Of a stretch of DNA of 64,000 nt, positions 34,645-44,800 are shown one piece after another. The stretch comes from Gammaproteobacteria bacterium. GTDB taxonomy: Bacteria; Pseudomonadota; Gammaproteobacteria; Thiohalomonadales; Thiohalomonadaceae. The first letter of the stretch is position 1; every line of letters starts with the position of its first letter. The stretch is taken from NCBI GenBank assembly GCA_003252455.1, contig QKED01000096.1, positions 62,001 to 126,000 on the forward strand, in the 5' to 3' direction. The notes beneath the pieces are model-generated. The model did not search any database. It worked only from the letters and a program-made list of their open reading frames with translations, and had not been told where the DNA came from. The position numbers and the translations under genes were made by a program.

Positions 34645-35544
34645 TCATGCAGAGGGGGCGTTGCGTACGACCGCTTCGAGGCAACCGGCGAGAAGTCCCG
34701 CTGTGCTGAGTCTATTCGTTGGATGGCTCAGGGTGTCGCTGCTGGAGAGGGAGCGGATCCCCGCCAGCGCCAGTGCCTCACACACCGCCGCGTCACCGAG
34801 CATGTGGGTAACCATGGCGTGCACCTCGCGTGCGCCAGCGGCGTAGAGGAGGCGGCTCAGGGTGATGAGGGTGTGACCGGTGCTGATCATGTCGTCGACC
34901 AGCACCACGCAGCGTCCCTGATAATCGGCGTCGGGGAGTTCGATCTCCACCTCGCGGTCACCATGGCGCACCTTCTGTGCGATGACGAAGGCGAGCCCCG
35001 CGGCGGCGGCGGCGCGGCTCACCCAGCGCTCCGACTCACAATCGGGCCCCACCAATAGGGGCTGGTCGAACTCGGCGGCGAGGTGACGACCGATCCCCTC
35101 GGCGGCACTCGGGCTGTAGGCGTAGTGGGTGTCGATGGCCTGCTGCAGCGTGTCGATACGGTGCAGGTGCGGGTCGATGGTGAGCACGCCGTCGAACAGC
35201 CCAGCGAGTAGGTCGCCGATGATGCGCTGGCTCACCGCCTCGCCGGGGTGGAAGGCGATGTCCTGGCGCATGTAGCAGAGGTAGGGGGCCACCAGCCAGA
35301 GCTCGCGTACGCCCATGCCGCGGGCGGTCTCGGCGCAGAGCAGCAGTTCGATCAGCTTGTCGTTGGGGCGGTCGAGGCTGCGTACCAAGAGTACGCGCGG
35401 TGGCAGGGTCGGGGGGAGGGTGACCCGGCTCTCGCCATCGGGGAATTGGTGGAGTGCCACCTCGAAGGCCGGGAGATCGAGGACCTCGGCCAGACGGTGG
35501 CCCGGGTCGAGGTAGTCCGGGAAGAGGAGGAGGCAGCTGTGCAT
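34645..35544 (-). CDS. Divergent PRPP synthetase homologue
   Basis: A 299-residue member of the ribose-phosphate pyrophosphokinase family. It keeps the FPDGES motif near residue 35, a YMRQD version of the ATP-binding YARQD with the archaeal-like HPGEAVSQRI after it, and the PRPP-binding loop VLVDDMISTGHTL near residue 218. The flexible-loop Lys is in IAQKVRHGDREVEI. The canonical SPDIGG element is replaced by GPDCES, so it is not the housekeeping Prs. It follows the AMP/thymidine phosphorylase-type gene by 41 bases. Activity may be PRPP synthesis from ribose 5-phosphate and ATP, or a variant reaction on ribose 1,5-bisphosphate; the sequence does not decide. Confidence 0.85.
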   Translation of the reverse strand: MHSCLLLFPDYLDPGHRLAEVLDLPAFEVALHQFPDGESRVTLPPTLPPRVLLVRSLDRPNDKLIELLLCAETARGMGVRELWLVAPYLCYMRQDIAFHPGEAVSQRIIGDLLAGLFDGVLTIDPHLHRIDTLQQAIDTHYAYSPSAAEGIGRHLAAEFDQPLLVGPDCESERWVSRAAAAAGLAFVIAQKVRHGDREVEIELPDADYQGRCVVLVDDMISTGHTLITLSRLLYAAGAREVHAMVTHMLGDAAVCEALALAGIRSLSSSDTLSHPTNRLSTAGLLAGCLEAVVRNAPSA

Positions 35545-35585
35545 GGGCGCATGCCGACGGCAGTGGTTGGTCGGGGCAGTGTACG

Positions 35586-37124
35586 CTAGAGCGTGTCGAA
35601 GGTCTGTAATAAATGTGCCACGCTACCGATTCGGTATCCACTTGCCGTGCGCGTGTGGGCGGTGGCGAAGTCGAGGCCCGACTGAAACTGGGCGTGGACG
35701 CGATAGAGCACCTCGCCCTGGGCAACACGGTCACCCACCTTCTTTAGTAGGTCGACCCCGGCGCCCTTGTCCATGGGGGCACCGGCGAGCTGGGCGAGGC
35801 GGGCGATGAACTGGTTGTCGACGTCGATCACCACCCCGGCCTCCTCGGCGCAAACGCTGAACAGTAGCGGCCCGGGGGCGAACGCGGTGGGCTGTGCCCC
35901 CTGTGCGGCGATGAGGCGCTCCATCTTGGCCAGGGCGCGCCCGGAGTCGAGGATCTCGCGGGCCACCGCGTAGCCCTCGCCACCACGTAGCTGCGGGTCG
36001 AACTCCAGGATACGCCCGGCCAGCTGCAGGGATTTTTCGCGCAGGTCCAGTGGGGCATCGGGGTCGCCACGCAGCACCTGCATCACGTCGCGCGCCTCCA
36101 GCACCGGGCCGATGCCGCGCCCCACCGGCTGGCTGCCGTCGCTGATCACCACCTCCAAGGTCAGCCCCATACGCCCGCCGATATACTCGAATTGTTTGCG
36201 CAGGCGCACGGCATCGCCCATGCGCGTCACCTTGGCGCTGGGACCGACGGGGATATCGATGAGCAGGTGGGTGGAGCCGGCGGCTACCTTCTTGGAGAGG
36301 ATCGAGGCGATCATCTGCCCCTGCGAGTCGATACCCAGAGGCCGCTCCACGGCGATGAGCAGGTCGTCCGCCGGAGCCAGGCGGGCGGTGCCTCCCCAGG
36401 CGAGGCAGGCGCACTCCTCGCGCACCAGGTGCACCAGCTCCTCCGGGCTCAGTTCGACCCGTGCCAGCACCTCCATGGTGTCGGCGGTACCGGCGGGGGA
36501 GGTGATGGCGCGGCTGGAGGTCTTGGGCATGGTCATGCCGTGGGCGGCAACGATGGGCACCACCAGCATGGAGGTGCGGTTACCGGGCACCCCGCCGATA
36601 CAGTGCTTGTCGACCACCAGCGGGCGTCCCCAGTCGAGGCGCTCGCCGGAGTCGAGCATGGCGCGGGTGAGGTCGAGGACCTCCTCGCGGTCGAGGCCGT
36701 TCTGTGCGGCGGCAACGAGAAAGGCGGCCATCTCCATCTTCGAGTAACGGGCGGCCGTGATGTCGCGGATGATCGCCTGAAACTCCTCGGCACTCAGCCG
36801 TTCACCGGCGATTTTGCGGCGCACTGCCGCCATGGAGTGGGGCAGTTCGGCCTGACGAACCCGTACCGGCGCCCCTTCGGCCAGCCCCAGTAGGGCGAAG
36901 GCCTGTGCCGAGAGCCCCAGTTCCTCGGTACCGATGATGGCGCCGTCGTCGACCACGTTGAGCACGGCGATGAGGGGTGTGCGGTGGTCACTGTCGATGG
37001 CGATCTTGGTCAGCGCCTGAAACCCCTCGGCGCGGTAGAGCGGGCAGTCGCGGTGAAGGTAGGCGACATTCTCGTGGTAGGTGTCGATGGCGACGCGGCG
37101 CAGGGCGAGGGTGGTGGTGGACAT
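35586..37124 (-). CDS. AMP phosphorylase/thymidine phosphorylase family protein
   Basis: A 512-residue protein of the archaeal-type nucleoside (mono)phosphate phosphorylase family, longer than enteric DeoA because it has an extra N-terminal domain of about 85 residues. The core shows [12 protein letters not shown], the phosphate/substrate loop [16 protein letters not shown], and [19 protein letters not shown], the pattern of archaeal AMP phosphorylases. AMP phosphorylase splits NMPs with phosphate to base plus ribose 1,5-bisphosphate. Bacterial members are often labelled thymidine phosphorylase. The ATG at 37124 is preferred to GTG 37163 from family N-termini. It is followed by the PRPP synthetase homologue, implying a shared ribose-phosphate pathway. 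Confidence 0.88.
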   Translation of the reverse strand: MSTTTLALRRVAIDTYHENVAYLHRDCPLYRAEGFQALTKIAIDSDHRTPLIAVLNVVDDGAIIGTEELGLSAQAFALLGLAEGAPVRVRQAELPHSMAAVRRKIAGERLSAEEFQAIIRDITAARYSKMEMAAFLVAAAQNGLDREEVLDLTRAMLDSGERLDWGRPLVVDKHCIGGVPGNRTSMLVVPIVAAHGMTMPKTSSRAITSPAGTADTMEVLARVELSPEELVHLVREECACLAWGGTARLAPADDLLIAVERPLGIDSQGQMIASILSKKVAAGSTHLLIDIPVGPSAKVTRMGDAVRLRKQFEYIGGRMGLTLEVVISDGSQPVGRGIGPVLEARDVMQVLRGDPDAPLDLREKSLQLAGRILEFDPQLRGGEGYAVAREILDSGRALAKMERLIAAQGAQPTAFAPGPLLFSVCAEEAGVVIDVDNQFIARLAQLAGAPMDKGAGVDLLKKVGDRVAQGEVLYRVHAQFQSGLDFATAHTRTASGYRIGSVAHLLQTFDTL

Positions 37125-37190
37125 GCGGCACTCAGCGGTTAGTTGCCCTACCTTAAGCGGCACAGGCCTACCAGGGCAATCGGCGGGCGC

Positions 37191-38993
37191 TCAGACCGGT
37201 GCATGGTCGAGCCGCTCGCGCTCCTGCTCCTGTTGCAGGGCCCACATCTGTGCGTAGTGCCCCGCGGCGGCGAGGAGCTGGGCGTGGGCGCCGCGCTCGA
37301 TGACGCGCCCCGCACTCATCACCAGGATCTCGTCGGCATCGACGATGGTCGAGAGGCGGTGGGCGATCACCAGCGTAGTGTGGTGGTGGGCCACGCCGCG
37401 TAGCGCCTCCAGGATCGCCTGCTCGGAGTGGGAGTCGAGCGAGGAGGTGGCCTCGTCGAAGATGAGGATACGTGGGCGCTTCAAGATGGCGCGGGCGATG
37501 GCCACGCGCTGCTTCTCGCCGCCGGAGAGCTTGAGGCCGCGCTCGCCCACCAGGGTGTCGTAGCCCTCGGGCAGGGCGGCGATGAAGCGGTGGATGTCGG
37601 CCAGGCGTGCCGCCTCCTCGACCTCTGCGCGACCGGCGTCGGGGCGCGCGTAGAGGATGTTGTAGTAGAGGGTGTCGTTGAACAGTACCGTGTCTTGCGG
37701 AACGATGCCGATGGCCGCGCGCAGGCTGGATTGGGTGACGCTGCGCAGGTCTTGCCCATCGATGCGGATGGCGCCGTCGGTGACGTCGTAGAAGCGGTAG
37801 AGCAGGCGCGCGAGGGTCGATTTTCCGGCGCCGCTGTGGCCCACCACGGCCACCTTCTTGCCCGCCGGGAGGGTGAAATCGACCCGCTCCAGGATCGGAC
37901 GCTCGGGGTTGTAGTGGAAGGCGACCTGCTCGAAGCGTACCTCGCCGCCCTCTACCTGCAGCGGGCGGGCGTCGGCGGCGTCCTGGATCTCCGGTTCGGT
38001 CTCCAGCAGATGGAACATGCGGTCCATGTCCGAGAGGGCGTGCTTGAGCTGGGAATAGGCGACGCCGAGGAAGTTCAGCGGGATGAACATCTGCAGCATG
38101 AAGGCGTTGACCAGCACCAGGTCGCCCAGGCTCATCTCACCCGCTACCACCTGGTTGGCGGCCATGGTCATGATCACCGTCACGCCACCGGCGATGATCG
38201 CCCCCTGACCGATATTGAGGCCGGACATGGAGGTCTGGCTCAACACTGCCGCCTCCTCCCACTGACCCAGGGTCTCGTCGTAGCGACGGCGCTCCAGTGG
38301 CTCGTTGCCGAAATACTTCACCGTCTCATAGTTGATCAGGCTGTCGACCGCCTGGGAATTGGCCTGGGAGTCGAGACGATTCATGGTGTGGCGGTACTGC
38401 ATGCGCCACTCGGTGATTTTGAAGGTGAATAGCACATAGGCGGCCACTGTCACCAGGGTCACCAGGGCGAAGGAGGCGCTGTAGTCGAACAGCAGGATAG
38501 CGGCGATGAGCAGCACCTCGGTGAGGATCGGGATGATGTTGAACACCAGGTAGTTGAGCAACGTGCTGGCGCTACGTGTGCCGCGCTCCAGGTCGCGGGT
38601 GATGGCGCCGGTGCGCCGTTCCAGGTGGTAGCGCAGGGAGAGGCGGTGCAGGTGTTCGAGCACGCGGACCGAGAGCTGGCGCAGGGTACCGTGGCGCACG
38701 CGGGCGAAGACCACGTCACGCAGCTCGTTGAACAGCGAGGCACACAGGCGTAGCAGGCCGTAGGCGAGGAGCAGGACAATGGGCAGGGTGAGTGGCTCGG
38801 TGGTGGCGTCGAGGTGATCGACGATCGCCTTGAGCGCCAGTGGCACACCGACGTTGGCCAACTTGGCGAGCACCAAGAGACCGAGTGCCAGTCCGGCGCG
38901 ACCGCGATAGCTCCACAGAAAGGGGAGGAGGGCGCGGATCGAGCGCCAGTCGTCGCGCTCATTGGAGGGCATTTGGTCGTGTCGGGCGTGCAT
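37191..38993 (-). CDS. Atm1-type ABC exporter
   Basis: A 600-residue half-transporter with six transmembrane segments (about 35-310) fused to an ATPase. It belongs to the Atm1/HMT group: the segment [14 protein letters not shown] near residue 225 is the group hallmark lining the glutathione-binding cavity. The ATPase has Walker [10 protein letters not shown], signature [15 protein letters not shown], Walker [18 protein letters not shown] and the His switch AHRLSTI. Bacterial homologues export glutathione-linked metals or sulfur compounds. It lies 66 bases before the phosphorylase gene on the same strand. Two ATGs are possible (38993, 38972), both with weak ribosome-binding sites. Confidence 0.94.
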   Translation of the reverse strand: MHARHDQMPSNERDDWRSIRALLPFLWSYRGRAGLALGLLVLAKLANVGVPLALKAIVDHLDATTEPLTLPIVLLLAYGLLRLCASLFNELRDVVFARVRHGTLRQLSVRVLEHLHRLSLRYHLERRTGAITRDLERGTRSASTLLNYLVFNIIPILTEVLLIAAILLFDYSASFALVTLVTVAAYVLFTFKITEWRMQYRHTMNRLDSQANSQAVDSLINYETVKYFGNEPLERRRYDETLGQWEEAAVLSQTSMSGLNIGQGAIIAGGVTVIMTMAANQVVAGEMSLGDLVLVNAFMLQMFIPLNFLGVAYSQLKHALSDMDRMFHLLETEPEIQDAADARPLQVEGGEVRFEQVAFHYNPERPILERVDFTLPAGKKVAVVGHSGAGKSTLARLLYRFYDVTDGAIRIDGQDLRSVTQSSLRAAIGIVPQDTVLFNDTLYYNILYARPDAGRAEVEEAARLADIHRFIAALPEGYDTLVGERGLKLSGGEKQRVAIARAILKRPRILIFDEATSSLDSHSEQAILEALRGVAHHHTTLVIAHRLSTIVDADEILVMSAGRVIERGAHAQLLAAAGHYAQMWALQQEQERERLDHAPV

Positions 38994-39138
38994 GGTGGCG
39001 GGTTATGAGGGTCGCGGCGGGTGAAATCCAGGGGCGGAGGGTCGGTTGGCGCATCCTGCCGGGTGCTCGTGAACGCGCATGACCACGGTATTTGCGGCAT
39101 CCGCGCGCGGTGCCGTCCCGGCTGTCGCTAGGCCGAGA

Positions 39139-39167
39139 GTGCCAAGGCGGCCGACTCGCGCTACAAT
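39139..39167 (+). promoter_or_regulatory. Candidate promoter of the FmdB-type gene
   Basis: GTGCCA (39139-39144), 17 bases, TACAAT (39162-39167). The leader to the start at 39255 would be about 80 bases. Confidence 0.4.
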
Positions 39168-39254
39168 CGCCCGGCTTGAGATCCGGGGGGTATGCCCCCA
39201 CTGTGCGCAGGTCAACCCCGCGTAACATACCCCACTTTATGAGGTAGCTACACC

Positions 39255-39503
39255 ATGCCCATCTATGAATATGAGTGTAAGGCTTGCGGTCACACGCTCG
39301 AAGCGCTGCAGAAGATGAGCGACGAGCCGCTGACCGACTGCCCCGTGTGCAACAAATCCGAGCTACAGAAGCTCATCTCCGCCGCCGGTTTTCGCCTTAA
39401 GGGCGGCGGCTGGTACGAAACCGACTTCAAGACCGGTGGCAAGAAGAACGTCGATTCCGGCTCCGGTGGCGGCTGCTCCGGTGGCGGTTGCGCCTGCGGT
39501 TAA
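39255..39503 (+). CDS. FmdB family zinc ribbon protein
   Basis: An 82-residue protein beginning MPIYEYECKACGH with the zinc ribbon cysteines Cys8, Cys11, Cys29 and Cys32, followed by a Gly-rich tail with paired cysteines (GGGCSGGGCACG). This is the FmdB/CxxC family, named from a regulatory gene near formamidase; its actual role in most bacteria is unknown. In many gammaproteobacteria it precedes aspS, but here it stands alone before the two-partner secretion genes. A small hairpin CGCCCG-CAA-CGGGCG (39521-39535) follows it. Confidence 0.92.
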   Translation: MPIYEYECKACGHTLEALQKMSDEPLTDCPVCNKSELQKLISAAGFRLKGGGWYETDFKTGGKKNVDSGSGGGCSGGGCACG

Positions 39504-39763
39504 GGGTGCTGCCTACGTGTCGCCCGCAACGGGCGGCACGTTCAAATGACATATAAAACAATCAATTACGGTCACAACTTTGCGCATTCTTTGCGCTTTC
39601 ATCCCTACTATTGTGATTGTGTTCCGGTTTTTCTCTCCTCGCTTTCTCTCATAATCCCCCACGTCCTCACTCCAGCCTAGTTGAGTTGTCACCACGCGGT
39701 CGCTAAAAGAACTTCATAAACTAGTTGCGAAAGGATTCATAAGATACTAATTTATCAAGAGGA

Positions 39764-39791
39764 TTGACCTCGTTGGTCGCCTTGTTATACT
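39764..39791 (+). promoter_or_regulatory. Promoter of the two-partner secretion operon
   Basis: TTGACC (39764-39769), 16-base spacer, TATACT (39786-39791). This is the best sigma-70 match in the region. It predicts a start near 39798 and a 5' leader of about 185 bases before tpsB. Confidence 0.65.
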
Positions 39792-39804
39792 GCCTCTCGG
39801 AACC

Positions 39805-39840
39805 GATTTCGTGACACAAGTTGACATAAGACACGAAATC
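39805..39840. promoter_or_regulatory. Inverted repeat at the predicted transcript start
   Basis: Nine-base perfect arms GATTTCGTG (39805-39813) and CACGAAATC (39832-39840) with an 18-base spacer. Being just downstream of the predicted start, it could be an operator or a 5' stem-loop in the tpsB mRNA. Confidence 0.5.
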
Positions 39841-39984
39841 CGGCGCGCAGAGGGCCCAAACCAGAGCGCGCAGCTTCCCTTTGGGGAGTGCGCAGGGTAG
39901 GGCGGGGGGCGCTCGAGCCTTTGCCCCCGTACCGATACACAAGCAACGCAAAGCTGCCAAGCGCGGCGTTGGGAGATAAGTAGG

Positions 39985-41706
39985 ATGGCATCGAAAATTG
40001 GACTCCGGTCGCTCGGACTCACTCTCATCGGGAGCGCCCTGTTTGCCCCCAGCGCTTGGGCCGAGGTGATTGCAGATGTGCAGGGTGGTCAAGCCGTAGT
40101 GGGGGAGGCCGCCTCCGCTGGCGCCTCCGCCTCTTCGCTCTACAACCCCGACAGCGCGCCTGCTACCGTCCCCTTCCAGCCCGACATTCCCAGCGCCCCG
40201 GCGCTCAAGGGGATGGGTGCGACGCCGATCAATGTGCTCGGCTTTCACATCTCCGGTAACACCGTCTTCTCTGACGAGACCCTGCTCAGCCTGATCAACG
40301 ACCAGCTCGACCGCTCCCTTACTCTGAGCGAGCTGAAGGTGGTCGCCGACCGCATCACGCGCTACTACCGCGAACACGGCTACTTCCTCACCTACGCCTA
40401 TGTCCCGGTGCAGGAGATCATGTCCGGTGTGGTGGAGATCGCCGTGATCGAGGGGCGCATCGGCCTCATCCAATTCAACAACAACAACGAGTACTGGCTC
40501 TCGCGCAGCACCGTCGGCGGTTACCTGACCCGTATGCGCCAGACCAGCGTGGCCAACCTCGATGGTCTTGAGCGCGACATGCTGCTGCTCAACGACCTGC
40601 CTGGTATCGACGCCGTGGCCACCTTGAAGCCGGGCGCGCAGGTGGGTACCACCGACGTCAACGTCACCCTGAGCGACGCACCTGTCGCCAGCGGCAGCCT
40701 CGACTTCAACAACTTCGGCTCGCGCTACAACGGTGAATACCGCTTCGGCGCCACCCTGGAGGTGAACAACCCGCTCACCTTCGGCGACCGCATCAAGCTG
40801 CGCCCCCTGCTCACCAGCGGCGGCGAGACCCGTTACGGTATGGTCAGCTACAGCTTCCCGGTGGACTACTGGGGCACCCGCGTCGGCGTGCGCTTCTCCA
40901 AGATGCTCACCGCCCTCTCCGAGGAGTTCTCACCCGCTGGTCTCGAAAACCATGTGCAGGTGAGCGAGCTGTTCGTCACCCATCCCTTCATCCGCACCAA
41001 TCGCCTGAACCTCATCGGCGAGGTCGACTTCACCCACAACGAGGTGAAGCAGGTGTGGCGTAAGATCAACGGCTTCGATACCGTGGATGACTACAGCCTG
41101 GTGACCCTCTCCACCGTGGTCGACGGTTACGACAACCTGCTCGGCGGTGGTACCAATCAGGCCTCACTCTCCATCGGCTTCGTCTCCGATGGTCTCGGTA
41201 ACGACAAGACCCTGGCCGCCACCTCGGACACCTTTACCAAGGTCAACTACTCGCTCTCGCGCAATCAGTCGCTGAGCCGCAAGGGCTACCTCAACCTCTA
41301 TATGAAGGCGCACGGTCAGGTATCTTCCGCCAAGCGCGAGCTGGTCTCTACCGAACAGTACAGCCTGGGTGGCCCCAACGCCGTGCGTGCCTACCCCTCC
41401 GGTGAGGCGATGTCCGACAACGCCAATATCATCAATCTGGAGCTGCGTTGGAACCTCTTCTACAAGCACCGCAATAGCATGGCCGACACGATCCAGCTCT
41501 ACCCCTTCTACGACGTGGGTAGCGGCAGCCGCGATAACGCCGCGGGCACCACCTACGAGCGTAGCGCCGTGGGTCTGGGTCTGCGCATCGGCAAGACCGG
41601 GAGCTACCTCATCGACATCTCCGCCGCGCGCACCGCGAACGGTCAGGAGGCGTTGTCGGAAGAGGTGGATAACAAGATCTGGGCCTCGGTAATCAAGTGG
41701 TTCTAG
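39985..41706 (+). CDS. TpsB outer-membrane transporter (ShlB/FhaC/HecB family)
   Basis: The pore partner of a two-partner (type Vb) secretion system. The 573-residue precursor has a signal peptide (GLTLIGSALFAPSAWAEV, cleavage near residue 26), a linker, POTRA domains (INVLGFHISGNTVFSDE about 80-160; the family Gly-Tyr-rich GYFLTYAYVP), and a C-terminal 16-strand barrel starting near 230. The conserved L6-hairpin motif appears as GGPNAVRAYPSGE near residue 460, and the chain ends in Trp-Phe as outer-membrane barrels do. It captures the TPS domain of the TpsA partner in the periplasm and threads it to the cell surface. TpsA follows after about 100 bases. Confidence 0.95.
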   Translation: MASKIGLRSLGLTLIGSALFAPSAWAEVIADVQGGQAVVGEAASAGASASSLYNPDSAPATVPFQPDIPSAPALKGMGATPINVLGFHISGNTVFSDETLLSLINDQLDRSLTLSELKVVADRITRYYREHGYFLTYAYVPVQEIMSGVVEIAVIEGRIGLIQFNNNNEYWLSRSTVGGYLTRMRQTSVANLDGLERDMLLLNDLPGIDAVATLKPGAQVGTTDVNVTLSDAPVASGSLDFNNFGSRYNGEYRFGATLEVNNPLTFGDRIKLRPLLTSGGETRYGMVSYSFPVDYWGTRVGVRFSKMLTALSEEFSPAGLENHVQVSELFVTHPFIRTNRLNLIGEVDFTHNEVKQVWRKINGFDTVDDYSLVTLSTVVDGYDNLLGGGTNQASLSIGFVSDGLGNDKTLAATSDTFTKVNYSLSRNQSLSRKGYLNLYMKAHGQVSSAKRELVSTEQYSLGGPNAVRAYPSGEAMSDNANIINLELRWNLFYKHRNSMADTIQLYPFYDVGSGSRDNAAGTTYERSAVGLGLRIGKTGSYLIDISAARTANGQEALSEEVDNKIWASVIKWF

Positions 41707-41756
41707 CCATTACCCTGACTCACAACAGAACAGCATGATTTAGATGCACCGCCCCG

Positions 41757-41774
41757 GCCTCGCACCTGCGAGGC
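41757..41774 (+). other. Hairpin between tpsB and tpsA
   Basis: Eight-base arms GCCTCGCA and TGCGAGGC with a two-base loop, followed by TTT. It lies 36 bases upstream of the tpsA start and could be a weak attenuator or an mRNA-processing structure that sets the TpsB:TpsA ratio. Confidence 0.4.
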
Positions 41775-41810
41775 TTTGGGCATGGATAAAGCGCAATCGG
41801 AGAGCATCAC

Positions 41811-44800
41811 ATGAAGGCGAAATCCGCACAGCAACCCAAGGCAGCCACTGGTATGAGTCTGCACGGGAACAGTAGCGTGGCAGGGTTTGATACCAGCAGC
41901 ACCAGTGGGTGGGCATTTGCCCGTCACCCCCTGGCCGCCACCGTCTCGGGTCTGCTGATGGCCGGTGCCATGGGACAGGCCATGGCCCTGCCGACCGGCG
42001 GCAATGTGGTGGCCGGTGGCGCGGACATCGCCTCCAGCAGCGACACCATGGTGATCACCCAGAACGGCAGTTCGATGATCATCAACTGGGAGTCGTTCGG
42101 CATCGATGCCGGCGAGCAGGTGCGCTTCATCCAGAATGCCAGTGATGTGGCACTCAACCGTGTGGTGGGCAACGACGCGTCGCTCATCCTCGGTCAGCTC
42201 TCCGCCAGCGGCCACATCTTCTTGATCAACGAGAATGGCGTGCTCTTCGGCTCCGGTGCGCAGGTCGACGTGGGGGCGCTGGTGGCCAGTACCCTGGACA
42301 TGTCCGATGCCGACTTCCTCGCCGGGAACTACGTCTTCTCCGGTGACGGCAGTCAGGGTAGCGTGGTCAATGAGGGCGACATCACCGTCGCCCCGGGCGG
42401 CTTTGCCGCGCTGATCGGCAGCCAGGCCATCAACAGTGGCCTCATCTCCGCGCACATGGGCTCGGTGGTCCTCGCCGCCGGTGACCGCGTGAGCATGTCG
42501 ATGGATGGCACGGGCCTCATCAACCTCGCCGTCGATAAGGGCCGTGTGGACGCCCTGGCCGAGAACGCCGGTCTGATCCAGGCCGATGGAGGTCTGGTGC
42601 TGCTCTCCGCGCGCTCCGCCGGTGACCTGCTCGCCACTGTGGTCAACAACAGCGGCGTGATCGAGGCCCATAGCCTGGTCGAGCGCGATGGCGTGATTCG
42701 CCTTGAGGCCGGTAGCAAGGTCGAAAACACCGGCGTCATCGGCAAAGAGGCCAATGCTGGCCTGGTGGCCGATGGCGCCGGTATCGTCACCAACAGTGGC
42801 GTGCTCGACACCTCGGGTGCCGAGGTCGGTGCCGATGGTGGCGACATCACCTTGAGCGGTAGCCGCGTCGGTGTCACCGGCGCGCTGCTCGCCTCCGCCG
42901 GCGAAGGCGGGGAGGGTGGTTCGATCCTCGTCACCTCCAGCGACAAGACCCTGGTCACCTCCAGCGCCGTGATCAACGTCGCCGCCGGTGAGGCGGGTGA
43001 CGCCGGTAGCGTGGTGGTCTGGTCCGATGGCGCCACCATCTACTCCGGCAGCATCCTCGCCAGCGGCGGTAGTAGCGCTGGCGACGGCGGTCGCGTCGAG
43101 GTCTCCGGTCTCGACAGTCTGACCATGGTCGGGAGTGTGGATATCGCCGCCAACAATGGCGAGGGCGGTACCCTGCTGCTCGATCCCACCACCATCACCA
43201 TCATCGAGGGGGCCGGTGGTCTGGATACGGCCGCCGCCGATGGTGTGGTGTTGGAGAGCGACGCCGATAATGGTAACAACTCCATCTCGCGTGCCACGCT
43301 GGAGAATCTGGCCGCCAACACGCACCTGATCCTGCAGGCCTCCGACACCATCACCCTCGGTGACCTGACGTTGATCTCCGGTGGTACGGTCAAGCCCCTG
43401 ACCCTGACCCAGCTGGCCAGCGTCACCTTCACCGTGAGCAACGGTAACTTCACCTTTGCCGATGTGCGTGACCGTATTCTGGTCAACGATGCCGATGTCA
43501 CCATCAACACCGCGACCGGCATGCAGCTCGGTTCCATCTATACCCAAGGTGGTTCCCTGACCCTCAACGCCGGTGGATTCATCAACATCCTCGGCGCGAT
43601 CAACACCACCTCCTCGGTGGATGGCGTGACCGACGGTACCGTGCGCATCACCAGCAAGGGCATCAACATCGGCGCTGTGCTCAACGCCGGTGACTCCGTG
43701 GTGACCCTCAACGCGCTGGATGGGCGCGATGTCTATGTCGGCACCGTCTCCGGTGACGACAGCGACCCGCTCAGCACTTACGACTACAAGCTCGACGATG
43801 GTGAGGTGCTGAAGATCACCGCCAGCAAGCTCATCGTCGACAACCTCAATGCCGATATCTTGGTCGGTAAGCTCAACGCCGTCGACATGTCGCTCTCGCT
43901 CATCTCTGATGGCGCGATCCAGCAGGTGGCGGGCCTCGGTGGCATGGGCATCGAGATGTCCGATGTGGGTGCCGGTGCCGGTACCCATGTACTGACCCTG
44001 CGCGCCGACGGCGGTGATATCGGTTCCAGCGTGAACGGCCTGACCTTCACCCTGGGCACCAACACCAGTGTGTCGGCCAATACCTCTGCCGGCACCGGGG
44101 ATATTTACCTCGCCAGCACCTCGGCCCTGGACACCAGCAAGCTCGCCATCAGCACCAACGCCGCCAGCGCGCAGACCGTCGATGTGACTGCCGCAGGCAA
44201 CATCACCGTGGGCGCGCCGCTGAATCTGGGCAACGACAACGTCTCCCTCACTGCCAACCAGATGTTCGCCAACATCATCGTCAGCAGTGCGGTCACCGGT
44301 ACCGGTTCACTCGATCTGGTCGGCGACGTGGTGCGCATCACCACCGGCTCGCTCAACCTGGGCGCGGGCACCATCTCTATCCAGCCCTACACGGCTGGCA
44401 CCGACATGCAGCTGGGTGACAACGCCTCCGACAGTGCCGGTGTCGCCCTGACCAACGACGAGCTGGCCAAGATCACCGCCACCGGTGGACTGACCATCGG
44501 CGGCGCCACCCAGACCGGTGACATCACCATCACCGGTACCGCCACCACCGTCAACGGTACCCCGCTGACCCTGGTGACCATGGGTAGCATCAATGGCACC
44601 GGTCGCCTCAGCTCCGCGGCGGACCTCTCGCTCAACGCCGGTACCGGTATCGGCGACATCGCCGGGTCCAACCCGCTCAAGGTGGGTAGTGTCGGCGGCG
44701 TGCTGAGCGCCACCAACAGCACCTCTGGCGACCTGTATATCTCCACCAGCGGCAGTGTCACCCTGGGCGGCAGCAGCGCGCTCATCTCCCAGCACGACGA

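Larger units (their letters stand above)
39504..39984. other. 481-base gene-free leader of the tps operon
   Basis: No supported gene. The region is much more AT-rich than its surroundings and contains the probable promoter at 39764-39791 and an inverted repeat at 39805-39840. A GC-rich stretch follows up to the tpsB ribosome-binding site (GGGAGAT). Confidence 0.6.

Noticed and set aside
39821-39826. Perfect TTGACA as a second tps promoter
   Set aside because: No acceptable -10 hexamer lies 16-18 bases downstream; the sequence there is GC-rich.
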